From Nocardioidaceae bacterium (lineage in GTDB: Bacteria > Actinomycetota > Actinomycetes > Propionibacteriales > Nocardioidaceae), in assembly GCA_017744365.1 (NCBI GenBank), contig JAGIBL010000002.1, forward strand, positions 682,001 through 746,000: a stretch of DNA of 64,000 bases, written 5' to 3'. Below are positions 47,669-56,931 of the stretch, one piece after another. Position 1 is the stretch's first letter; each line of letters opens with the position of its first letter. A model generated the notes under the pieces. It saw only the letters and a program-made list of their open reading frames with translations, was not told the origin of the DNA and made no database searches. Position numbers and translations under genes: made by a program.

Positions 47669-48507
47669 ACCACACCCTTGGCTACGCCGACGCCCACGAC
47701 ACCTCGATCGAGGAGCGCTACATCCCGGCGCCCCTGCTGAAGGGCAAGGTCATCGTCATCTCCGGCATCGGGCCCGGCCTCGGCCGCTCGCTGGCCGTCG
47801 AGGCCGCGAAGATGGGCGCCGACCTGGTGCTCGCCAGCCGGACCCTCGAGCGCCTCGAGGAGCTGGCCAAGGAGGTCGCCGAGCACGGCGTGCGCGCGGT
47901 CACCGTGGTCACCGACGTGACCGACGAGGACTCCCGGGCGAACCTGCGCGACAAGGCCCTCGAAGCCTTCGGCCGGGTGGACTGCGTCATCAACAACGCG
48001 TTCGCGATCCCGCCGATGGACCCGATCACCCAGATCGACCCGAAGAAGCTGGCGAAGGTCAACGAGACCAACGTGTTCGCGCCGCTGCGGCTCTCGGCTC
48101 TCTTCGCCGACGCGCTCGCGGAGTCCAAGGGCTCGGTCATCATGCTCAACTCCTGCGTCTCGTTCTCCTCCCAGCCCGAGTACGCCGGCTACAAGCTGTC
48201 CAAGGGCGCGCTGGAGCACCTGGCCTCGTCCCTGGCCACCGAGCTCGGCCCGCGCGGCATCCGGGTCAACAGCGTGGCGCCGTCGTACATCTACGAGGAC
48301 GTCAACCGCGGCTACTTCGACTTCCTGGCCGCGGTGGAGGGCAAGACCCACGAGCAGGTGTACGCCGAGAAGGCAGCGCCCACGGACCTGCAGCGGCTGG
48401 CGTCCTCCGAGGAGGTGGCCCGGGCGACCCTGTTCCTGGCCAGCGACCTCGCCAGCGCGGTCACCGGGCAGATGCTGACCGTCGACTGCGGAGAGTTCCA
48501 CGACTGA
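47665..48507 (+). CDS. SDR family oxidoreductase
   Basis: This 280-residue short-chain dehydrogenase has the Rossmann motif SGIGPGLGRSLA, NNAFA, the YxxxK active site in GYKLSKGALEHL (preceded by a serine strand NSCVSF) and a C-terminal DCG. The start is GTG 47665 with a four-base overlap. The N-terminal 24 residues before the Rossmann fold are longer than usual. Probably oxidises or reduces an intermediate of the same pathway as its neighbours. Confidence 0.9.
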   Translation: MNHTLGYADAHDTSIEERYIPAPLLKGKVIVISGIGPGLGRSLAVEAAKMGADLVLASRTLERLEELAKEVAEHGVRAVTVVTDVTDEDSRANLRDKALEAFGRVDCVINNAFAIPPMDPITQIDPKKLAKVNETNVFAPLRLSALFADALAESKGSVIMLNSCVSFSSQPEYAGYKLSKGALEHLASSLATELGPRGIRVNSVAPSYIYEDVNRGYFDFLAAVEGKTHEQVYAEKAAPTDLQRLASSEEVARATLFLASDLASAVTGQMLTVDCGEFHD

Positions 48508-48508
48508 C

Positions 48509-49666
48509 ATGTCCGACAACGTCATGGCCCGCGAGCGCGCGGACGTCGGCTCCTACGAGGACATCGCCGCGGCCGCCGTACGGACGACCGGGATGAGTGA
48601 CTTCGGGGACGGCGCCCACGAGGAGGGCCTGCGCGTCCTGGTCGAGGACCTGGCCTCGGCCGAGGCCGGGCTCACCCCGCGCGGCAACTACTTCCAGCGC
48701 TCGGAGGTGAAGAGCGCACTGGTCGGCGTGCTGCTCACCCAGGCACAGTTCGCCGCGCACCCCGAGCACGCGGACGTGCCGATCGAACGGCCGGTCTTCC
48801 TCATGGGCCTGCCCCGCACCGGCACGACCGCGCTGCACCGGCTGCTGCACGCCGACCCGGCGGCGCAGGGGCTGGAGATGTGGCTGACCCAGTACCCGCA
48901 GCCGCGCCCGCCCCGGGAGACCTGGGAGGACGACCCGATCTTCACGGCGATGCAGCAGGCCTTCGCCGCGCACCACGTCGAGTCACCGGAGTACATGGGC
49001 ATCCACTACATGGACGCGACCACCGTCGAGGAGTGCTGGCGGCTGCTGCGCCAGACCGGCAAGTCCAACTCCTACGAGTCGCTGGCCAACGTGCCCCGTT
49101 ACACCGAGTGGCTGGCCAAGCAGGACTGGACCGACGCCTACGCGCGGCACAAGCAGAACCTGCAGCTCGTCGGCCTCAACGACGCCGACAAGCGCTGGGT
49201 GCTGAAGAACCCGTCGCACATGAGCGCGCTGGACGCGCTGATGACCGTCTACCCGGACGCGCTGGTCGTCTACACCCACCGGGACCCGGTCACCTGCATC
49301 GCGTCCTCGTGCTCGCTCTCGGCCGAGACCACGGTCGGTCACTCCACGACGTACGACGGCGAGGTGATCGGCCGCACCCAGCTGGACCTGTGGTCGCGCG
49401 CCTACCACGCCTTCCACGACGCCCGTCCGGCGTACGACCAGGACCAGTTCATCGACATCGCGTTCGGCGACCTGGTCAAGGATCCGCACGGAACGACGCG
49501 GCAGGTCTACGAGAAGTTCGGCCTCGACTGGACGCCCGAGGTGGAGGCCGCGATCTCCGCGCTCGACCGCGAGTCCAAGGAGGGCAAGACCAAGCCGCGG
49601 CACTCCTACGACCTGGCCGACTACGGGCTCACCGAGACGCAGGTGCGCGCGGCGTTCGACCGGTAG
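48509..49666 (+). CDS. Sulfotransferase family protein
   Basis: This 385-residue protein has the PAPS-binding P-loop GLPRTGTTALHRLL (about 98-111) and the 3'-phosphate motif with YTHRDPVTCIASSCS. These support a PAPS-dependent sulfotransferase. The substrate is unknown; actinobacterial members act on lipids and sugars. It starts one base after the SDR stop (TGACATG), so it completes the LLM-DUF1214-SDR operon. Confidence 0.88.
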   Translation: MSDNVMARERADVGSYEDIAAAAVRTTGMSDFGDGAHEEGLRVLVEDLASAEAGLTPRGNYFQRSEVKSALVGVLLTQAQFAAHPEHADVPIERPVFLMGLPRTGTTALHRLLHADPAAQGLEMWLTQYPQPRPPRETWEDDPIFTAMQQAFAAHHVESPEYMGIHYMDATTVEECWRLLRQTGKSNSYESLANVPRYTEWLAKQDWTDAYARHKQNLQLVGLNDADKRWVLKNPSHMSALDALMTVYPDALVVYTHRDPVTCIASSCSLSAETTVGHSTTYDGEVIGRTQLDLWSRAYHAFHDARPAYDQDQFIDIAFGDLVKDPHGTTRQVYEKFGLDWTPEVEAAISALDRESKEGKTKPRHSYDLADYGLTETQVRAAFDR

Positions 49667-49755
49667 GAGAAAGTCCGCGGAAAAGTGTCGGATCCGCGGG
49701 GGCTGGATCGTCGTACCAGTGAGAGGAAGTTTCAGCTCACCGAGGAGATCCGGCC

Positions 49756-49908
49756 ATGTGGGACACCGTGCAGACCAACGAGATCCACCTGTCGCACGAC
49801 CTGCCGTGCGCGAGCTGCGGACACGCGGCGCACACCTTCCTCGCCTGCAGCGACAGCTGCGACTGCGTCCGGAGGTTCCTGCCCGGCAGCGACGCGCTGG
49901 CCGCGTAG
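49756..49908 (+). CDS. Small cysteine-rich protein (50 aa)
   Basis: The ATG at 49756 follows GAGGAG and encodes a 50-residue protein, MWDTVQTNEIHLSHDLPC at the start. It has five cysteines and four histidines, arranged as CASCGH then CSDSCDC, ending LPGSDALAA. This is a likely zinc-binding fold. Size is below usual annotation limits. It lies between the sulfotransferase and the alpha/beta hydrolase, both plus strand. Role unknown. Confidence 0.62.
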   Translation: MWDTVQTNEIHLSHDLPCASCGHAAHTFLACSDSCDCVRRFLPGSDALAA

Positions 49909-49978
49909 TCCGGAGTCGATGTCGAGAACGCCCGGCCTCGTTCGACGTAGGGTCACCAACGCGAACGAGGAGAGAACC

Positions 49979-50770
49979 ATGAACGTCCAGACCACCGCTT
50001 CCGCGGACGGCACCACCATCGCGTTCCACGCGCTCGGCGAGGGCCCGGCGGTCGTCGTCGTGGGCGGCGCCACCAACCGCAAGACCGACTGGCTGGAGCT
50101 GGCCGAGGCGCTGGCCGCGGACGGCTTCACCGGCGTCACCTACGACCGGCGCGGGCGAGGCGAGAGCGGCGACACCCGCCCGTACGCCGTCGAGCGCGAG
50201 ATCGAGGACCTCGCCGCGGTGATCGCGGCGACCGGCGGCAGCGCCGGCGTGCACGGCGTCTCCTCCGGCGGCGCGCTCGCGAACCGGGCCACCGCCGCCG
50301 GCCTGCCGATCACCAGCCTGTCGACCTTCGAGACGCCGTACCGGGTCGGCGACGCCCCCACGCCCCCGGCCGACTACGTCGAGCACCTGCAGTCCTTGTA
50401 CGACGCGGACGACGCCGACGCGATGCTGGAGTACTTCATGGTCGCCGGGGTCGGGCAGCCGGCCGAGCAGGTGGCGGCGATGAAGGAGATGCCGTTCTGG
50501 GCCGACCTCGCCTCGATCGGCCGGACCGTGCTGTACGACGGCTACTGCCTCGGTGGCAGCCAGGCGCCGCTCCCGGCCGACCTGCTCGCCTCGATCAGGG
50601 TGCCGGTGCTCGCGCTCGGCAGCACCGGGAGCCCGGACTGGCTGCGCAACGCCTCGAAGGCAGCCGCGGCTGCCGTCCCGGACGGGCGCTACCTCGAGCT
50701 GGAGGGCGAGTTCCACAGCGCCCCGACGCACGTCCTGGCCCCCGCCCTCGCCGCCCACCACCACCGCTGA
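49979..50770 (+). CDS. Alpha/beta hydrolase
   Basis: This 263-residue alpha/beta hydrolase has the nucleophile elbow GVSSG (Ser95), YDRRGRGES upstream and a C-terminal EFHSAPTH supplying a histidine. The substrate is unknown. ATG 49979 follows GAGGAGAG. Its TGA stop lies inside repeat element 3: the CGCTGA of the first forward unit provides the last codon and the stop. Confidence 0.88.
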   Translation: MNVQTTASADGTTIAFHALGEGPAVVVVGGATNRKTDWLELAEALAADGFTGVTYDRRGRGESGDTRPYAVEREIEDLAAVIAATGGSAGVHGVSSGGALANRATAAGLPITSLSTFETPYRVGDAPTPPADYVEHLQSLYDADDADAMLEYFMVAGVGQPAEQVAAMKEMPFWADLASIGRTVLYDGYCLGGSQAPLPADLLASIRVPVLALGSTGSPDWLRNASKAAAAAVPDGRYLELEGEFHSAPTHVLAPALAAHHHR

Positions 50771-50880
50771 CCTGGCGCAAAAGTGCCCGTGTTGACGCTG
50801 ACCTGGCGCAAAAGTACGAGTGCACGTGCACCTTTGCGCCAGGTCAGCGCAATGACGTGCACCTTTGCGCCGGGTCAGCG
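50765..50880. repeat. Palindromic multi-unit repeat element, copy 3 (complete)
   Basis: Two forward units CGCTGACCTGGCGCAAA lie at 50765-50781 and 50796-50812. Two inverted units lie at 50833-50849 and 50864-50880 (the last with CCGGG). Both pairs are 31 bp apart, giving a symmetrical four-unit palindrome with GTGCACGTGCAC near the centre. Both flanking convergent genes take their TGA stop from its ends. Confidence 0.92.
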
Positions 50881-51453
50881 TCGTTGGGTCCGCTCCAGGT
50901 AGGCGAGGCCGCGCGGGGAGATCTCGTAGCCGACCGCGAAGCTGACGGTCAGGCCGAGGTTCTTCAGCTTGCGGACGTCGATCTTGAACGGCGCCGTCTC
51001 CCGGCCCTCCATCGCGGCGAGGTCGGGAGCACGGCGCTGCGGGTGCCGGCGGATCAGGTCGAGGGTCCGCATCGTCCAGGGACCGTGGCTGCTGGCCTTG
51101 TCCAGCCGTTCCAGCCGGACGTCGATGACAGCCACGTCCTCGTCGCTGAGCTCGGCGCTCTCGCGCAGGGCGATCCGCGGGTCCTCGCCGACCCAGCGCA
51201 GGGTGACCCGGTACACCGGCCAGTCCTCCTCGCCGGCCAGGCGCTTGCGGACCGAGGCGGCGTCCCGGTGGCCGGCGAGGACCGCCTCGGCGTCGGTGAT
51301 GTCCTCGACGACCTCGACGGTGCCGACCTCGAGGACGCCGGCGGCCGTCTTGAAGCGCGCACCCGGCTTCACGTCCTGCTTGCGCCAGCGCCGGAACGCG
51401 AGCGTCACCGAGCCCTCGCGGACCTGGTGGGCAGTCGTCGGCGGGACCCGCAT
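50875..51453 (-). CDS. ASCH/PUA-like domain protein
   Basis: This 192-residue protein has an ASCH-like N-terminal half (VTLAFRRWRKQDVKPGARFKT, then VGTVEVVEDITDAEA), a fold that binds RNA or nucleotides. The C-terminal part has ISPRGLAYLERT, resembling a winged-helix end. The specific role is unknown. ATG 51453 overlaps the plsC-like stop by one base (TGATG). Its TGA stop lies in repeat element 3. Confidence 0.65.
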   Translation of the reverse strand: MRVPPTTAHQVREGSVTLAFRRWRKQDVKPGARFKTAAGVLEVGTVEVVEDITDAEAVLAGHRDAASVRKRLAGEEDWPVYRVTLRWVGEDPRIALRESAELSDEDVAVIDVRLERLDKASSHGPWTMRTLDLIRRHPQRRAPDLAAMEGRETAPFKIDVRKLKNLGLTVSFAVGYEISPRGLAYLERTQRR

Positions 51454-52181
51454 CAGTGCTTCCTCGTCCGGCGCCAGAGCGCGTAGCCGATGCCCGCGGC
51501 GGCCAGGCCACCGGCGATCAGGCCTGGGGTGTTGCGCAGGTTGCGGTACTCCTCCGAGACCGTCGGCCAGACCGACTGGTTGAGCAACAGGCCGGCGTGC
51601 TCCGGGCCGGGGGTCAGGTCGGTGACCGGGATCGGCTCGCCGAAGACGATGCGCACCTTGCGCGGCAGCGGCCACTTCCGCTTCTCGGTCCCGGTCATCG
51701 CGGTCGGGATGATGACCGCGCCGGTCTCGATGGCCAGCCGGGTGGCTCCGCGCTTGGGGCTGCCGAGCCGCTCGGGGTCGGAGACCCGGGTGCCCTCCGG
51801 GAAGAGTGCCAGCACGTCGCCGCGCTCGAGGATCGCACGGGCGGTCCCGATGGCTTCGGCGTCCGAGGTCCCGCGCAGCACCGGGAACGCGCCGAGGGCC
51901 AGGAAGAGCCGGCCGCGCCAGCCGGTGAACAGCTCGGCCTTGCCCATGAAGTGCAGCCGGCGCTTGACCACCGCGGCCAGGAAGAACGAGTCCCAGAAGC
52001 TCTTGTGGTTGGGGGCGATCACGACGGGCCCGGCCTTCGGGATGTTCTCGACGCCCTTGGCCTGCAGGCCGAAGAAGATCCGCAGCAGCGGGACCAGGAT
52101 CACCCGGGCGAGGAAGTACGCGACCGGGTTGCTGCCCTTCTCCCGGGCGATCCGGTGGGCTTCCTCGTGGGAGAGGTTCAT
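51453..52181 (-). CDS. 1-acyl-sn-glycerol-3-phosphate acyltransferase (PlsC-like)
   Basis: This 242-residue acyltransferase has the NHKSFWD motif (the NHxxxxD catalytic site) and FPEGTR, both required in PlsC-type enzymes. It has hydrophobic segments near the N-terminus and C-terminus (AAAGIGYALWRR). It acylates lysophosphatidate or a similar lipid at the membrane. The stop overlaps the downstream gene and its start overlaps the small membrane gene by four bases. Confidence 0.9.
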   Translation of the reverse strand: MNLSHEEAHRIAREKGSNPVAYFLARVILVPLLRIFFGLQAKGVENIPKAGPVVIAPNHKSFWDSFFLAAVVKRRLHFMGKAELFTGWRGRLFLALGAFPVLRGTSDAEAIGTARAILERGDVLALFPEGTRVSDPERLGSPKRGATRLAIETGAVIIPTAMTGTEKRKWPLPRKVRIVFGEPIPVTDLTPGPEHAGLLLNQSVWPTVSEEYRNLRNTPGLIAGGLAAAGIGYALWRRTRKH

Positions 52182-52402
52182 GATTCCGTCGTACGGCGGG
52201 CGCGGAGCGCCTGCCAGCCCCAGCGGCCGAGCACGACCGCGATCAGCACGTTGACCACGATGAGGATCGAGTGGGCCACGTAGTAGCCGGTCGGCCGGTC
52301 CTCCTCGGTGTCGATGAGCGCCTTGGTGAACCGGGCGTAGGTGAGCACGTTCCAGACGGCGACGCCGAGCAGGAACAGCGCGTGCTTGCGTTCGAACTTC
52401 AC
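52178..52402 (-). CDS. SCO4848-like small membrane protein
   Basis: This 74-residue protein has two membrane helices (about 8-25 and 42-63), with GVAVWNVLTYARFTKAL and RPTGYYVAHSILIVVN, like the SCO4848 membrane family. The role is unknown. It is coupled to the PlsC-like gene by a four-base overlap, so it may assist lipid synthesis. Confidence 0.75.
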   Translation of the reverse strand: MKFERKHALFLLGVAVWNVLTYARFTKALIDTEEDRPTGYYVAHSILIVVNVLIAVVLGRWGWQALRARRTTES

Positions 52403-52441
52403 GCTCGGAGGCTAACCGACCACTCGACGGGGACGGGGTGA

Positions 52442-53821
52442 CTACTCGACGACGATGACCGCGCCGTTCTTGGGGACCGAGGTGATGTTGCGGACCTTCG
52501 GCTGCTCCTGGGTGCCGGGCGGGAGGGAGACGTCGTACGTCGAGAGGACCTCGCGGAGGACGGCCACGCCCTCCATCAGCGAGAAGCCGGCACCGATGCA
52601 GCGGCGGACACCGCCGCCGAAGGGGATCCAGGTGTTGGTGGCGACCTCGCCCTGGAGGAACCGCTCGGGGCGGAAGGCCAGGTGGTCGGGGTGGGCGGCC
52701 TCGGACTCGTGGGCCAGGATGATCGAGGCGGCCACGTTGGTCCCGGCGGGCAGGTCGATGCCGCCGATGGTGACCGGCTTCATCAGGTGCCGCACCACCA
52801 TCGGGATCACCGGGTGCAGCCGCATCGACTCCTTGAGCACCGCCTCCAGGTACTCGTCGTTGCCCGCGGCCGCCGCCTCGCGTGCCGTCTGCTCCTGGGC
52901 GGCGTCCTTGCCGAGCTCGTGCAGCGTCCAGGCAAGCGCGGTCGCGGTGGTCTCGTGGCCGGCCAGCAGCAGGGTGACCAGCTGGTCGCGCAGCTCCTCG
53001 TCGGTGAGACCGTCGGCAGTGTCCTCGTCCTTCACGAGCAGCAGCCTCGAGAGCACGTCGGTGCGCTGCTCCAGGTCCTCGGCCCGGCGGCGCTCGGCGA
53101 TCTCGGCGTAGATGACCTTGTCCAGCGCGGCCTGGTTCTCGAAGGCGCGGCGCCAGGGGCCGAGCTTCTGCAGCCGCGGCCAGCCCCAGCCCAGGAACAC
53201 CGCCGGGCTCACGTTGACGGTCCGGTTCACCAGCGGGCGCAGCTCGGCGAGGCGGGCCTCGTCGGTGACGCCGAAGACGACCTGGAGGATCACCTCGAGG
53301 GTGAGCGCGTTCATCCGCTCCAGGGACGCGAACGGCACTCCCCTGCGCCAGGAGCCGACCTCGGTCTTCGCCAGCCCGGCGATCATCGACTCGTAGGAGC
53401 GCAGCGCGTGCCCGTTGAACGCCGGCATCAGCAGCTTGCGGGCGCGCTTGTGCTGGCTGGAGTCGACCAGCAGCAGCGAGTGCTCGCCCATCACCGGGCC
53501 GAGGATCGCGTTGCCCTTGCCGGCGTGGAAGACCTCCGGGTCGCCGGCGAAGATCTCGCGGACGTGCTCGGGGGTGTGGAAGAAGACCAGCCAGCGGCCC
53601 TCGGGAAGGATCTTGATCGAGAACACGTCACCGTGCTTGCGGTGCAGCCGCGGCACCCACTGGTGACGGAAGCGCATCAGCAGGATGCTCTGCAGCAGGC
53701 CGTTGAACCGGGGGCCGGGCGGGAGCGCGCTCGGGTCGACCCGGGAGGCGACGCCCTGGGAGAGCGGGCGCATCTTCTCGAAGCGGGCCTCGGTGCGGGG
53801 GTCGATCTCAAAAGCGCTCAT
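52442..53821 (-). CDS. Cytochrome P450
   Basis: This 459-residue P450 has the I-helix AGHETTATAL, the ExxR (ESMR), and the heme-thiolate loop FGGGVRRCIG with the cysteine ligand. The N-terminus lacks a membrane anchor, so it is soluble and needs separate ferredoxin partners, which are not in this window. The proline-rich start PPGPRFNGLL is typical of CYPs for hydrophobic substrates. Start ATG 53821. Confidence 0.95.
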   Translation of the reverse strand: MSAFEIDPRTEARFEKMRPLSQGVASRVDPSALPPGPRFNGLLQSILLMRFRHQWVPRLHRKHGDVFSIKILPEGRWLVFFHTPEHVREIFAGDPEVFHAGKGNAILGPVMGEHSLLLVDSSQHKRARKLLMPAFNGHALRSYESMIAGLAKTEVGSWRRGVPFASLERMNALTLEVILQVVFGVTDEARLAELRPLVNRTVNVSPAVFLGWGWPRLQKLGPWRRAFENQAALDKVIYAEIAERRRAEDLEQRTDVLSRLLLVKDEDTADGLTDEELRDQLVTLLLAGHETTATALAWTLHELGKDAAQEQTAREAAAAGNDEYLEAVLKESMRLHPVIPMVVRHLMKPVTIGGIDLPAGTNVAASIILAHESEAAHPDHLAFRPERFLQGEVATNTWIPFGGGVRRCIGAGFSLMEGVAVLREVLSTYDVSLPPGTQEQPKVRNITSVPKNGAVIVVE

Positions 53822-53891
53822 GTCAGATCCCTTCCGATGCCCATGCTAGGCCGGGCTCCGGCACCCAAGGATCCGACTGCGGTAGGACTGC

Positions 53892-56858
53892 TCAGATCAG
53901 CCCCTGGCGGCGCGCGATCGCCGCGGCCTCGGTACGCCCGCTGGCGCCGAGCTTGGCCAGGATGTTCGAGACGTGCACGCTCACCGTCTTGGTGGCGATG
54001 AACAGCTGCTTGCCGATCTCGCCGTTGGTGCGGCCGTCGGCGACCAGCTTGAGGATCTCGGACTCGCGCGCGGTCAGGGTGACGCTGGCCGGCGTCGATC
54101 CCGCGGACGAGCGCGGACGCGCCGTGGGCACGACGCCGCGCAGCTCGTCGAGCACCGGCTCGGCGCCGAGCTTCTTCGCGGTGGCCCGGGCCGCGTCCGC
54201 GAGCGCGCGCGCCTCGGCCTGCTCGCCGGCGGCGGCCAGCACCGCGGCCAGCCGGGACTGGCTGCGCGCGATCTCCCAGACGTGACCGAACTCGGTGAAG
54301 CGGGCCAGCGCCGCGCGCCAGGCCTCCACCAGCTCGTTCTGCGCGGGCGGGTCGATGCCGGCCAGCCAGCGGAAGCGCAGGTACTCCGCGCTCAGCCGGG
54401 CCGCCCAGGCGACGCCCTCGGGACCCCAGTGCGCGGCCTCCTCGGCCTGCAGGGCCAGCGTGCGCCGGCTCCCCTCGACGATCCGGGCCGCCTCCACCGC
54501 GACCCGCTCGCGCTCGGCGGCCGGCAGGCTGGCCACGACGCAGCCGAGCGCGCCGAGGGTGACCGCGCCCAGCCGGACCCGGGCGTGGAAGAACTCGCGC
54601 CACATCGTGGTGACCGCCTCGATCACCGCGTCGTGCTCGGCGATGACCGCGTCGACGTCCCCGCGCTGGGCGTAGAGCTCGATCGCGGCCGGGCCGGCGG
54701 TGATCGGGATCAGTCCGTCCTTGAACCAGTGCCGACGAAGCTCGGACAGCATCTCGACGGCCATCTCCTGGCCCCGGGCCGCCTTGACCGAGACCACGAT
54801 CGCGGCCAGCAGCGTCTCCGGCACCACCGGCGGCGCCTGCCCGCTCACGTCGGCCAGCCGGATCGCCTCGTCGAAGTCGCCGGTGATGGTGGCGATCTGG
54901 GCGAGCAGCAGCCGGCTGTCGAAGCCGAACGGCGCCCAGGGCTGGCCGAGCTCGGTCGCCTTCGCCGAGGCCTTCCGGAAGTTCTCGCAGGCCGCCGCCA
55001 GCGCGCCGCGGTCCTGGTGCCAGCGGCCGAGCAGGTACAGCGAGCGGATCTCGGCGCCGTCGGCCCCGATCTCGTGGGCCCGGCTGACCGCGTCCTCCAG
55101 GCCGATCCGGACGTCCTCGGATCCCTTGGCGCCCAGCCCGGCGAGCGTGGTGATGATGTCGGTGGCCAGCCGCGGCATGTCCTGGGTCTCGGCCAGGGTG
55201 AGCGCCTCGGCGCCGTACTCCCGGGCCGCGTCGACGTTGTCGTTGAACGCGTGCGCGCGGGCGTGCGCGGCCAGCACGATCGCGCGCAGCCGCGAGGGCG
55301 CGTCCGGGATGAGCGCGAGTGCCTGCTCGGTGAACTCCAGCGGGTCCAGCCGGTTCTCGTCGAGCATCACCGCGGTCGCCATCGCCACCAGCAGCCGCCC
55401 GCGCTGCTCGGCGGGCCAGCTCTCGGCGAGGCCGTCGAGCAGCTCGCGGACCACCGAGATCGCGCGCGCCGGACGGCCGGCGGCGATGAGCGCGTCGGCG
55501 GCACGGCTGCCGACGTGGCCGATGTCGACGGCCGTGTCCGTGCGCGCGGCCGGGTCGGCCAGCAGCTCGAGCGCGGTCTGGAAGTGGTCGGCCGCCTCGT
55601 CGGGACCGCCGACCGAGAGCGCCTCGTCGCCGGCGCGGATGCTGGCGTCGACCGCGGTGGCCAGGTCGTGCGCGGCACGGGCGTGCCGCGCCAGCTCGGC
55701 GGCGGTGCCGTTGACCCGGCCCGACCCGAACGCGTCGACGTACGCCGCGTGCATCCGGACCCGCTCGCCGGGCAGCAGGTCGTCGTACACGGCTTCGGCC
55801 AGCAGCGCGTGCCGGAAGCGGTAGAAGTCGTTGCTGGAGGGCACCAGCACGTTGAGCTCGACGGCCTCGCGCAGACCGGCGTCGAGCTCGGCCTCGGTGA
55901 CCCCGGCGACCTCGGCGAGCAGCGCGTGCGCGACCCGGCGCCCGGAGACCGACGCGGCCCGGACCACCTGCTGCGCGGTCGGGCCCAGCCGGTCGAGGCG
56001 GACCAGGAGCAGCTCGGCCAGGTCGTCGGGCAGGGCCCGGCCGGCCTCGGTGGTGGCGCCGACGAGCTCCTCGACGAAGAACGCGTTGCCCTCCGCGCGG
56101 GCGACGATGCCGGCCATCTCGCTCTCCCGCAGCGGCGCCGGGTGCAGCTGCTTGACCAGCGAGCGGACCGCGGTCGGCGGCAGCGGGTCCAGCTGCATCC
56201 GGCCGACCCCGGGGATGCGGCTCCACTCGGCGGTCGCGCGGCGCAGCGGGTGCCGGCGGTGCATGTCGTCGGAGCGGTACGACGCGACCATGGTGACCGG
56301 GCCCTCGAAGGCGCGGGTGAACAGGAACGACAGCAGGTCGCGGGTGGAGGTGTCGGCCCAGTGCACGTCCTCGACGACGAGCAGCAGCGGCGCGGTCGCG
56401 GCGACCGACTCGAAGAGCGCGTGCACCGCCTCGAACAGCTCGGCGCGGCCGATCTCGGCGGTGGTGTCCTGCTCGGAGCCCTTCATGGTGCGACGGCCCG
56501 GCTGCAGGGCGCGCAGCACCGGACGCTGCCCGGTGATCTCCTCGAGCAGGTCGGGTTCGTCGGTGGCGAGACGGCCGAGCACCTCGGAGAACGGCAGGTA
56601 CGGCAGCGCGCTGTCGCCGAAGTCGAGGCAGTGACCGGCCACGACCTGCCAGCCCTCCTCGAAGGCGAGGTCGCGCAGCTCGGTCAGGAGCCGGGTCTTG
56701 CCGACGCCGGCATCGCCGGAGAGCAGCACCGCCCGTTGCGGCACGCTCGCGTCCGGGCGCACCCCGAGCGCGGAGGCAAGCTCGGACAGCTCGGCCTCAC
56801 GCCCGATCAGCGCACGTCCGTCGGCGGGGAGCTCGGGTAGCGGCACGCCCCCCATCAT
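53892..56858 (-). CDS. LuxR family regulator with AAA-type ATPase (LAL-type)
   Basis: This 988-residue LAL-type regulator has an N-terminal ATPase with Walker A GDAGVGKT (about 48-55) and Walker B LLLVVEDVHWAD, a long helical (TPR-like) middle and a C-terminal LuxR helix-turn-helix (LTARESEILKLVADGRTNGEIG). It is regulated by ligands or partners in related systems. The start is ambiguous: ATG 56858, GTG 56861 or GTG 56924. The gene downstream of a small ORF has no strong RBS. Targets are unknown. Confidence 0.88.
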   Translation of the reverse strand: MMGGVPLPELPADGRALIGREAELSELASALGVRPDASVPQRAVLLSGDAGVGKTRLLTELRDLAFEEGWQVVAGHCLDFGDSALPYLPFSEVLGRLATDEPDLLEEITGQRPVLRALQPGRRTMKGSEQDTTAEIGRAELFEAVHALFESVAATAPLLLVVEDVHWADTSTRDLLSFLFTRAFEGPVTMVASYRSDDMHRRHPLRRATAEWSRIPGVGRMQLDPLPPTAVRSLVKQLHPAPLRESEMAGIVARAEGNAFFVEELVGATTEAGRALPDDLAELLLVRLDRLGPTAQQVVRAASVSGRRVAHALLAEVAGVTEAELDAGLREAVELNVLVPSSNDFYRFRHALLAEAVYDDLLPGERVRMHAAYVDAFGSGRVNGTAAELARHARAAHDLATAVDASIRAGDEALSVGGPDEAADHFQTALELLADPAARTDTAVDIGHVGSRAADALIAAGRPARAISVVRELLDGLAESWPAEQRGRLLVAMATAVMLDENRLDPLEFTEQALALIPDAPSRLRAIVLAAHARAHAFNDNVDAAREYGAEALTLAETQDMPRLATDIITTLAGLGAKGSEDVRIGLEDAVSRAHEIGADGAEIRSLYLLGRWHQDRGALAAACENFRKASAKATELGQPWAPFGFDSRLLLAQIATITGDFDEAIRLADVSGQAPPVVPETLLAAIVVSVKAARGQEMAVEMLSELRRHWFKDGLIPITAGPAAIELYAQRGDVDAVIAEHDAVIEAVTTMWREFFHARVRLGAVTLGALGCVVASLPAAERERVAVEAARIVEGSRRTLALQAEEAAHWGPEGVAWAARLSAEYLRFRWLAGIDPPAQNELVEAWRAALARFTEFGHVWEIARSQSRLAAVLAAAGEQAEARALADAARATAKKLGAEPVLDELRGVVPTARPRSSAGSTPASVTLTARESEILKLVADGRTNGEIGKQLFIATKTVSVHVSNILAKLGASGRTEAAAIARRQGLI

Positions 56859-56931
56859 CACAGGTACCACCGACAGGCGCGCGCGGGTTTCCGGCACCGC
56901 CTGCGGCACCACCGCCTGGGCCACGGGTGGC

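Noticed and set aside
48983-51511. 842-residue minus-strand frame from 51511 to 48983
   Set aside because: It crosses repeat element 3 and runs antisense to the alpha/beta hydrolase and sulfotransferase genes. Composition is not coding-like.
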